From Lineus longissimus (lineage: Eukaryota > Nemertea > Pilidiophora > Heteronemertea > Lineidae), in NCBI RefSeq assembly GCF_910592395.1, contig NC_088313.1, positions 14,214,437 through 14,278,436 of the forward strand: a DNA stretch of 64,000 nt, read 5' to 3'. The notes beneath the pieces are model-generated. The model was not told the origin of the DNA. It saw only the letters and a program-made list of their open reading frames with translations, and searched no databases. Made by a program: the position numbers and the translations under genes. Below, in pieces: positions 56,837 through 64,000 of the stretch. Within the stretch, counting starts at the first letter, position 1. Every line of letters begins with the position of its first letter.

Positions 56837-57555
56837 ATCTATAGTTCATCCACAGGTTTTACACCTCACTGAAAAGGAACAAGATTACAAACATTATGGA
56901 CAAAGCCCAAACTCTTTCACCGGGTCTCATGCATTGGCAAAATAGTTCATGCATGGATCATTGATGGGCATATGGATGGATCTATGTTGAAATCAAAAAC
57001 CATGTTTCATACTCGGATCCCATCATAGAGTCTATGATGGCCCATTGGTGAACCACTGATGGCTCAAGGACTATCCACTGATAGGAGGTACATCATAGCC
57101 CACTAACGGTCCCATAAATTGAGCGTATGCAGCAAAGTACAAACCCACTTGAGTGGTACGCAACAGTCCTCAGAATTCTAGAAAATAAGAGTAGGTCACC
57201 AATTTTGATATGAATTATTTGATGGCCCCTCTTGATATTGGTAACGATTACTATCCATAGATCAATGGTGGGTCCATATGCATGGTAGACACGAACATGG
57301 CTTCCATTCTTGGATCAACATGATGGAGATTCTCCAACATCTATCCTTGGATGCGCCCACGGATTAATCCGGTTCCAAACGGCAGAAAATACGCTCCCGT
57401 ATATGGCTGGCGCGAGTGGACACAATTCAGATTTATGCCAGGGAAAAATTCCACATTATGGTGACCCTTAAAACAGCAAATCATAACCTAGGATCTCCTG
57501 ATTCCCCAAATCGACTGACAAACATAACCTCGGATCTCCTGTTTTACGCCGCGGT
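56837..57555. other. Upstream region of UGT copy 4
   Basis: Non-coding and homologous to the other UGT upstream regions, but with more differences after about 57110 (for example an added CATATGCATGG near 57275 and loss of TAT near 57237). Similarity stops at GCCGCGG (about 57555). Confidence 0.6.
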
Positions 57556-58803
57556 ATAAAGCTGAATTGCGTTGTGGGTATAAAGCTGAATTGCGTTATT
57601 CGGCAAAAGCATTCAACCAATCAGATAGCCGGGAATTGTGGACGGAAGTGTCATTTAAGGACGGACGTGAGAATTGTGGGCGAGATTTGTTGATGTCCTT
57701 TTCCATACACGATTGCAGGTTATAGGCTGTAAATTAACGCACTTCACACATTTGCAACAAGATGACAAAGTCATCGTAAATTTTTTAACCAAAACTCTAA
57801 CTGTTTTGCAGAGTGAGAATACTATCTTTCATCATGGCCAACAGCAGTAATCTTTATTACCTACCTGTTCGCCAAAAATTGGAAAGGTTTCGGAAGTTTT
57901 AAAATATACCGTTCGTGACAGTCCAATCTTGACACTAGAGGCGCTGATTTCGTTCCTCACCACAAAGCCTGCGATGCCCTACGCTGCGTTTGTAGTTCTC
58001 TTAAAATCCACTAGTGAGTGTCAGTTTTTATCTAAAACGATCATATTTTGTTATTATTAAGAACATAAAACGTTTTATGAGAGAAATTATTAGTAATTCG
58101 GCCTGAATTAGATTTACGGTCTGAACTGGTGACACAGTTTATGACGTAGGATTTTAAAAACCCTGAACCTCAGGATGCTGACATCCAAGATGGCGGCAAT
58201 TGATCAATTCCAGTGTCTGAATTTTTTTAATTTCGGCACTTGGGCGAGTTTGGTGACAGTCAGCCATTTCGTGATCAACTGGGGTCACGATGCACTCTCG
58301 CTCGCAGGAGGTTCAGAAATAGCACACACCGCACTCCATGCAAATAACGACCATCAACTCCTGAAGGCGAGATTTGACCACTAGCTTAATTTGCGTAGGA
58401 ATGCCCCAAAAATGCAATGTGGCCTCAATTTTTTTGCCCTAATATCTGACTATCGTTGAATTTTGCAAGCGTAAAATTTATGATTACCACCCATTTTTCT
58501 CTTTAACGTGAATTGTTTTTGGTGCTGTACGGAATTTGAAAAACTGTTATACATGTGTATCGAGGGCAGTACAGAAGTCGTTTTTGGCTTTGTTGGGCAA
58601 GATATTTTGCGACAATGTTTTGTGATACTTTTGTGACAGAAGGCTTTTCACCAAAAAATCACTTTATTTGCCAATTAAATTTTGATAAGATGAAAATGTG
58701 ATAAACGTCTTCTTTAGTCGGGCACCATTTGGTGGTGAAATTTCTTTCACGTTATAACCATCATCCGAGAAATCATACTGAACTTCCAGCAGTATTGCCT
58801 CCG
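57556..58803. other. Terminal spacer with pre-insertion (empty) sites
   Basis: It starts with ~270 bp absent from the other spacers, including a doubled TATAAAGCTGAATTGCGTT (57556-57594). CAGCAGTAATCTTTATTACC (about 57842-57861) then runs directly into CTACCTGTTCGCC, where other units carry the MITE plus LINE. At 57924-58252 there is a 329-bp insert with 9-bp flanking repeats. At 58501-58510 there is a single TTAA where others carry the 214-bp MITE. Homology with the units ends near 58803. Confidence 0.8.
57915..58261. mobile_element. Unclassified 329-bp insertion with 9-bp target duplication
   Basis: GTGACAGTC occurs at 57915-57923 and 58253-58261. The other three spacers have one GTGACGGTC and nothing between. 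The insert begins CAATCTTGACACTAG and ends GGGCGAGTTTG. It lacks obvious inverted ends or tRNA boxes. A 9-bp duplication is typical of Mutator-like elements, but other classes can give it. Confidence 0.75.
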
Positions 58804-59082
58804 TTATTCTGACTTGATTACTACATGATGGATGAATCTCTTCAACAACAGTACACGCATTTAGTCTATTATATCCCTAAAACAAGTACATGGACATTCA
58901 TAAATGTATACGATAAAACAAAAATAGAAGTTGGTGTAATATTTCTTTTCATTTTCAATACTAAAGGCTTTTTCTGTACTTAATGTCTCCGTCTTTTTGG
59001 GCCCGCTGTGCAAAAACTACTGGGCCAATTTCTTCATAGATTGCTTTTTCTCTTCAAACTCACTTTAGGGAATCTAGGTAAT

Positions 59083-59243
59083 AAAGGTACAGGACAAAAA
59101 GGTACAGGAAAAAAAGGTACGGAAATAAAGGTACAGGAAATAAAGGTACAGGAAATAAAAGTACCGGAAATAAAGGTACCGGAAAAAAGGTACTGGAAAA
59201 ATAGGTACACAAAATGGCATAAATAGGTAAAAAAAGGTACACA
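59083..59243 (+). repeat. GGTACMGGAAA minisatellite
   Basis: About ten imperfect units of ~15 bases with consensus AAAGGTACMGGAAAT run from 59083 to 59243. The plus strand happens to be open through much of it (KVQEIKVQEIKVPE), which is a product of the repeat, not a gene. Confidence 0.85.
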
Positions 59244-59777
59244 TTATTTTTTCAAATATCATTTGAATTCTCTCTTTTTCTATTCATAACTTTAACTTTA
59301 TTTGTTGCGTAAGCATTGCATAGGCCTTAGAAATGGTAACCTTAGAAATAGGTATATCAAATTTCCAGTATACCGTTATGGTTTTCAATAGTGAAAAACA
59401 CGACTATCAAGATCATGATGATTGTAAAGATACTAGGACAATTCCCTCTGCAAAAGGGTTAACTGATAAATGTACCAATGTTCAAGTTAAATTGCAATTA
59501 GATGTTCGCTAACAGAACTCCCAGTGGTTTTACTAGAAATTTGTTAAAATCATTGGTCCCACATTATCTTTTTTGCACATGTATATTATCCTTTACCTAA
59601 GATTGAGATACGATACCGCTTTTCCATTCCTTCACCTTAGACCAAGATACTTAGTCCTACGATATATATATACATGCATGTCTTTTTTCACAGGCATCTT
59701 TCCTTTACCTCAGATTAAAATCATCTTTTTTCCACAAGCGGTCTTTCTTTTTACAGTAAATGCAGTTGTAGACCATA

Positions 59778-59886
59778 GGGAGTTTTCGCACAGCCCTCGA
59801 ACCGCCCCAACGCAAATGCTTATTCATTGTTCGACATCGTTTTCAGGCGGTCACATTGGCGTTTCGGGTGACTTGTGAAAACTCCC
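59778..59886. mobile_element. MITE with GGGAGTTTTCGCA ends
   Basis: Inverted ends GGGAGTTTTCGCA and TGTGAAAACTCCCC, preceded by TA. It shares CATTGTTCGACA with the related 35685-35818 element. ~109 bp. Confidence 0.7.
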
Positions 59887-60049
59887 CATTACAGTAATCC
59901 GCAAACGCACTTGTTCCTACAGTTATTTATCTACATCCTTCGTAAATGGTCAATCTCACTTTCGAGCCAATATTTCATTGTCTGAGCAAACGAACGAGAT
60001 AATGACAGGAGTAGGGAACCAACATAATACATGTACTAAAAAATAAGGC

Positions 60050-61246
60050 TTAAAAATGCACATCCACGTAGAGATCCTCAACTGAGGTTTGCGGTGAGGT
60101 GGAGACCCCGGAACGGCTTAAAGTCGGACTGATGGTCGGAGGATATAGCGGTTTTTGAACTTTTCCCGAACTCAAGCAAAACACCCTAGGTGAATTTTTG
60201 ACTTTCGGCTTCGACGCCTTTCGGCGCTGGAACATTTTGATAGCAGTCCTCCTGAAGTTCGACCCGGTCAAACAGTACACGTAGAAGTTAATGAAGGAGT
60301 TTATGGTGGAGAGGACATAGGATACTCGAAGGATGTTATAGAGCAGTGAGGCATCCATGAAAGAGATCTCTTTGTTGATAGCATACAGCACGTTTAGGAT
60401 GATCGCAGGGAACTCCAACACGAGAAAGACAGTCACAACGGCGATTATGCGCATTGTGATCGAGTCGGACTGTTGTCGTTGCTTCCGTGATGCCTTCCCG
60501 GCGCGCATGGTATTGGTTCTGACTGTCGTCGCGTGTCCCAAGGCTCGTTTCAGTTGAATATTGCAGAATATCATAATCCCTAGGGGCACGATGAACAAGA
60601 TGATAAAATACAGCGTAATAACGTAGATGTAATAAAAGTGAGGATCCAAGACGATGTCTGATCGTCTCGAAACAGGTCTGAGCTTTCCTACGCACTCGTC
60701 GTAGACCCAAACAGAGTAATAATATAGCGTTTTTGGTGAGTTGTACACCACTGAAAGAATTACAAGGCAGATGATTGACATCCGGGCATTTCTCTTGGTG
60801 CAGATGAATCCAGCCTTCAGCGGTTTGCAGACGGCAATGTAGCGTTCCAGCGAGACAAACACGATTAGATAGACTGCCATTGTTTTACAGAACCACATGA
60901 TCGCCCAGAGATATTGTTTCGTAACGTAGAAGAACTTCATATATTCATTCAAAATAACTTGGGAAGAATAAATGGCTGGGATGGAGTAGTACAGAGCGTA
61001 GGTCACCAGGACAGAAGAATCCGCCAAAGCTAGCGATTTCAGCAATACTGACGTAGATGATGGCTTCATTTCTTTGGCGAGGATGGCGTAACACAGAATA
61101 TTGCCTATGAGTCCAAAAATCGCGATTGTCAGCATCACTGGTACGTAGATTATGAAGATAGCCACATCGAAGGAAGTCGTATCCTTGATCGAACAATTCG
61201 TCATGTTGGCGCCCGCCATCGTGGATGTTATCGTTGTTAGTGACAT
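60050..61246 (-). CDS. FMRFamide-receptor-like class A GPCR
   Basis: A single-exon seven-helix receptor, 398 residues from ATG 61246. The open frame extends to ATG 61555, but the extra 103 residues look non-coding and a CTTTTCCAG acceptor lies at 61355-61356, so the later start is preferred. Features are sequons NMT (N14) and NCS (N17), TM1 with GN (N49) and TM2 LALAD (D76). C120 and C185 can form the usual disulfide. ERY (134-136) stands in place of DRY, and TM5 has P221. TM6 reads LEFP rather than CWxP. TM7 reads NSFINFYVYC, with Phe in place of the NPxxY proline, as in FMRFamide-type receptors. The tail is Ser/Pro-rich and basic. It probably couples a neuropeptide to G proteins at the plasma membrane. 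The ligand is inferred only from family resemblance. Confidence 0.9.
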   Translation of the reverse strand: MSLTTITSTMAGANMTNCSIKDTTSFDVAIFIIYVPVMLTIAIFGLIGNILCYAILAKEMKPSSTSVLLKSLALADSSVLVTYALYYSIPAIYSSQVILNEYMKFFYVTKQYLWAIMWFCKTMAVYLIVFVSLERYIAVCKPLKAGFICTKRNARMSIICLVILSVVYNSPKTLYYYSVWVYDECVGKLRPVSRRSDIVLDPHFYYIYVITLYFIILFIVPLGIMIFCNIQLKRALGHATTVRTNTMRAGKASRKQRQQSDSITMRIIAVVTVFLVLEFPAIILNVLYAINKEISFMDASLLYNILRVSYVLSTINSFINFYVYCLTGSNFRRTAIKMFQRRKASKPKVKNSPRVFCLSSGKVQKPLYPPTISPTLSRSGVSTSPQTSVEDLYVDVHF

Positions 61247-62187
61247 CTGCAATGATGACGCCGGCAGTGTTTGTAGGCCACTTACCACATGGTAAATTGT
61301 ATTCGAAAAAGGGACGACGCGTGCGTCTATCCGACGTTTAAAGCTCGGGTTTTTCTGGAAAAGTGTTCTGTAATAAAGAGAAATTGAATGCAGAAGATAT
61401 ATTTTAATACCACTGTCAACAATGTTCAGTAAGCGAGAAAACAATACATGTACATGTATTGGCTTCTTGACGACATATGATATATATTGTAGCATATGAA
61501 TATGTATTATAGGTTCACTGGTAGCAGCCAATAGGAACATTCTGTGCCATCTCATGCCAGGCTCTGTTATGTAATGCTACAGATAAAGAATATAAAGGAT
61601 ATAATACCGCGTTGTCATTGAGTTGGAACCTGGAGGGCGAAAGCCCATACATTATTGAATATCAACTGATAATCTTTATGATCAGATGGTTTGACCAAGA
61701 GGTGGACATCTTAGTAGGGCTGTTAGTAGGCCACGGACAGTAGAATACGTACACGTAAAACCTCAAGTTCTAGCCAAAATTGTGGTGCCTCTGGTCAACC
61801 CTAAAGGCATCCGACTACACATTTTTCTACCACCCCGGAATCCCTCACTTACCTTCCACGCTGATATCTATCCAATTGTTCAATTGGATGGACGGCAACT
61901 TGATAGTAAAATAGCCATGGTCGTTTGGGCTGTTACCATTGCGGGGGCGAGGTGCCCAATAAATACATGCACGTGTGTATTTATATATAAACGTATACAC
62001 CCCGAGCTTGCCAAAATAAGACGAACAATGTCCAGTACAAAACAAGTGTGGCTTAAATGAGACGAAATAACCCAAAACAAGTGAACCTAATACCGTCAGA
62101 GTGCGAAACAACTGTTGCGTGTCAAAAAAAACACAATTATATTGCATCCATTAAGGTAGGCCTACTAATGAGTTCGATTGTTCGGAG
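61247..62187. other. 5' flank of the GPCR gene
   Basis: It holds the probable 5' UTR with a candidate acceptor at 61355-61356 and GTACATGTACATG words near 61445. An isolated end of the GGGTTGACC MITE lies at 61761-61805. No separate gene seen; the open frames at 61782-62147 overlap on opposite strands. Confidence 0.45.
61761..61805. mobile_element. Isolated inverted end of the GGGTTGACC MITE
   Basis: CTCAAGTTCTAGCCAAAATT then GTGGTGCCTCTGGTCAACCC matches the right end of 19450-19674. No partner end was found nearby, so it is a solo fragment. Confidence 0.6.
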
Positions 62188-62432
62188 CCTGCCTGATTCT
62201 CGGTAGTTTCTTCGTGGTGAAGTGAAGCCTATGCACATGTACATATGCACAGTATATGTGCAAGGTCAGTGTCCATGATAATCCCAGGGAGAGCTGGTGT
62301 TCACCAGTCAAGCTGTCCCTGGGATTTTCACGGACACTGACCTTGCAACTGGGCATATGTACATGTACATGTTCATGTAGAATGTAGGCTTCCACGGCAC
62401 TATGGAAAAACTGCCGAGAATCAGGCAGGCCT
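62188..62432. mobile_element. 245-bp near-perfect foldback element
   Basis: The outer arms GCCTGCCTGATTCTCGG (62188 on) and CCGAGAATCAGGCAGGC (ending about 62432) pair perfectly and extend into TAGTTT/AAACTG. Further in, ATGCACATGTACATATGC pairs with GCATATGTACATGTACAT. Then TGCAAGGTCAGTGTCC, the complement of GGACACTGACCTTGCA, and ATCCCAGGGA with TCCCTGGGAT close on a short TTCA-containing loop near 62302. It has no coding and no obvious target duplication. Confidence 0.85.
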
Positions 62433-62789
62433 TCCAGATTGCCGCGCTGGCCTAGCCTGGAAAAGGAAAACTTTTTCAATAAAGTTGGAAAAATTGTGTT
62501 GTTGGAGTCTTTCAACTAAATATCATTGTGTTCACGTGGTAATGAGGTTCTTCAAGGATGATTTGCATCAATTAAAAAAATTCACCACCGGTATTTCCTA
62601 GACTCCTAAAAGGATGGCGACCTAATTGAAACATATAGGGCTTATGCATGGATCCATTTTGTGCACCACAGAATAACCTTCTGGTTAATTCACCAGGAAG
62701 TTTAGTGCTTAATGTCATATTGTCTATGTTGCCATTACGCTGGCTAGGAAAGGACATTTTTTTTTCAATGACGACGTCTATTTTTTATC

Positions 62790-62848
62790 TCCGGCGCCTG
62801 ACTTACTATTTCAGGCGCCTGACTTATACTATCTCAGGCGCCTGACCG
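62790..62848 (+). repeat. Three-copy CAGGCGCCTGACTTA repeat
   Basis: Three units of ~22 bases, each with GGCGCCTGAC, separated by TTACTATTTCA and TTATACTATCTCA. CAGGCGCCTG is a palindrome, so every unit also contains an inverted repeat. Confidence 0.8.
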
Positions 62849-63917
62849 ACGAAAACAAGGCAGGCCGATACACGTGGTGCTGGACATTTTACATTTTGAC
62901 TTATAAAGACGAGGTCACAGAGTACGGAAGTGTTGAAGCAGGGTATACAGTTTTTTCCAGGAAATATTCCATGAGGAGTGCACATTTTGTTTTTCTTGTG
63001 AGGCAGCCCCAGGGCCTCAAGTAGCACTATCCAGGGCAGGTTGGTCGATAAATTGGAAGGCCTTCTGGGGAATTGATTCTCGGCAGTCTGGGGATTCGAT
63101 TCTCGAGAGTGCACTTGAACACATAGGTCACGCGGCTAATTTTTATTTTTCCAGAGCAATTTGCGCTTCCGCTCGAAAATGTAAATTTATTTTCAATTCG
63201 TACTCACGCAATTAAAAATTTTCAAATTCAATGATAAATTTCAAATTTGTATAAGGAACCTTAATGTTGAAATAGGGCTTTCTCCCTTTTGACTATTCAC
63301 GCTTACCCAATGACGATATCCAATCAAATATGACCCAGTCACTGTGTCTGGCGCCATCGTAACGTAACGAATCAATGTTGATCGCCTAATGAACCCATTT
63401 GTTACAACGGACAATCGCCATTGCATAACTTCTCTACGAATATTCATCCCGTGGCTATCATCGACGTTAAAGGGACAATTTTGGCACATGTGGTATTTGC
63501 GTCTACTATAGACCAACAATGCTTTTGCGCAATGTGTTTATGAAGACATAGGGATTTTTTTCGCCAATATTATTTTTAAGTTTTTAAAATCACCTATGGC
63601 GAGGTTGTGCAGTTTGGTTCCGCCCCCCCCCCCCCCTTCCACACACACAGACACAAAATTCCTGGATCCGCCGCACCTGAATACTTCACCACAAATAACG
63701 TGACTACGACTACACCTACGGGTCTGCATCGGATCCGAAAAAGAAGAGTTTCGCAACCAATGGAAACCGAAATGATTTATGTGCATGGTACATGTACTTC
63801 CGAACGTACTGCGCACATCTTAAACACAAAATGAAATAAATTGAGGAAATCGGGAATAATATGACCGGGAAGAGGAAGATATCAAAATTTCCAAACCCTA
63901 TCATTCATATAACTCAC
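62849..63917. other. Non-coding interval near the right edge
   Basis: No gene seen. At 63600-63680 a run of 16 or so C is followed by ACACACACAGACACAAAATT and CCTGGATCCGCC, which looks like the end of a repetitive element. Similar C-runs occur near 11105 and 11139, and a G-run near 10157. Confidence 0.45.
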
Positions 63918-64000
63918 CGTCTCAACCGCTGCGTTAGTCCATTGGGGCGCCAGTAGTGTCCAATGGACGCCAGACGCTATGGTGTCGGGAAAAAATTCGG
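63918..64000 (-). CDS. Possible exon fragment cut by the window edge
   Basis: On the minus strand one frame is open from the window edge to 63918, where GAGACG is followed by a good GTGAGT donor in phase 0. It reads FFPDTIASGVHWTLLAPQW then TNAAVET. I do not recognise the domain, and only 27 codons are visible, so this could be chance. Confidence 0.25.

Larger units (their letters stand above)
42027..58803. repeat. Four-unit tandem array carrying UGT genes
   Basis: The units begin at about 42027, 46701, 51384 and 55123. Successive starts are 4674, 4683 and 3739 bases apart, and the last unit is ~3.68 kb. Each has 3' flank, UGT gene, upstream region and spacer. At internal junctions the spacer end (...CGGTATTGCTTC) meets the unit start (TCTGTGCTGCCTC). 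The array edges carry only one half each (42027 left, about 58803 right), so the duplication breakpoints are visible. Units 1-3 are nearly identical. The outer flanks of the array are more diverged. Confidence 0.95.
58804..60049. other. Intergenic spacer between UGT array and GPCR
   Basis: No gene seen. It contains the minisatellite at 59083-59243 and the MITE at 59778-59886. The rest is AT-rich and includes the GPCR 3' flank. I found no canonical AATAAA on the minus strand just below 60050. Confidence 0.5.

Noticed and set aside
59008-59262. Apparent protein rich in KVQEIKVPE
   Set aside because: Translation of the ~15-bp minisatellite. The minus strand is equally open and hydrophobic (FPVPLFPVPL).
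61247-61555. 103-residue N-terminal extension of the GPCR
   Set aside because: The upstream open stretch lacks signal-peptide or receptor character and contains a plausible splice acceptor. The ATG at 61246, followed by glycosylation sequons and TM1, fits family length better.

Overview
The window is nuclear DNA of an invertebrate animal. It has spliced genes with GT-AG introns, a nicotinic acetylcholine receptor (nAChR) subunit, an FMRFamide-receptor-like GPCR, animal UDP-glucuronosyltransferases (UGTs), L2/CR1-like LINE fragments, tRNA-derived SINEs and many short inverted-repeat (MITE-like) elements. The repertoire (divergent nAChR, FMRFamide-type GPCR, UGT expansion) would suit a marine lophotrochozoan such as a mollusc, annelid or brachiopod, but no species can be named from the sequence. 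There is no bacterial operon, CRISPR array or phage.

Layout: (a) 1-6152 is the 3' flank of the receptor gene, with a SINE, a pentanucleotide microsatellite and a palindrome-rich element. (b) 6153-40533, minus strand, is a six-exon nAChR subunit gene. Exons 2-6 lie at 6153-9172. A signal-peptide exon in matching phase lies at 40455-40533, so intron 1 is proposed to be about 31 kb. The spliced frame gives 462 residues. I see no other convincing gene in that intron, which is filled with MITE families, dispersed repeats and hairpins. (c) 42027-58803 is a tandem array of four units, each with one intronless 518-aa UGT gene on the minus strand. The four proteins are almost identical. The first two inter-gene spacers each hold a foldback MITE, a 5'-truncated LINE and a TTAA-flanked MITE; the third spacer has lost most of the LINE. 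The spacer after the last UGT has none of these and preserves the empty sites. (d) 60050-61246, minus strand, is a single-exon class A GPCR. (e) 61247-64000 holds repeats, including a strong 245-bp foldback, and a possible exon fragment at the edge.

The genes do not form one pathway. The nAChR subunit and GPCR are neuronal-type membrane receptors. The UGTs are ER membrane conjugating enzymes for small lipophilic compounds. The most informative story is the history of the UGT array, where insertions, their empty sites, a 944-bp deletion and the duplication junction can be read directly.
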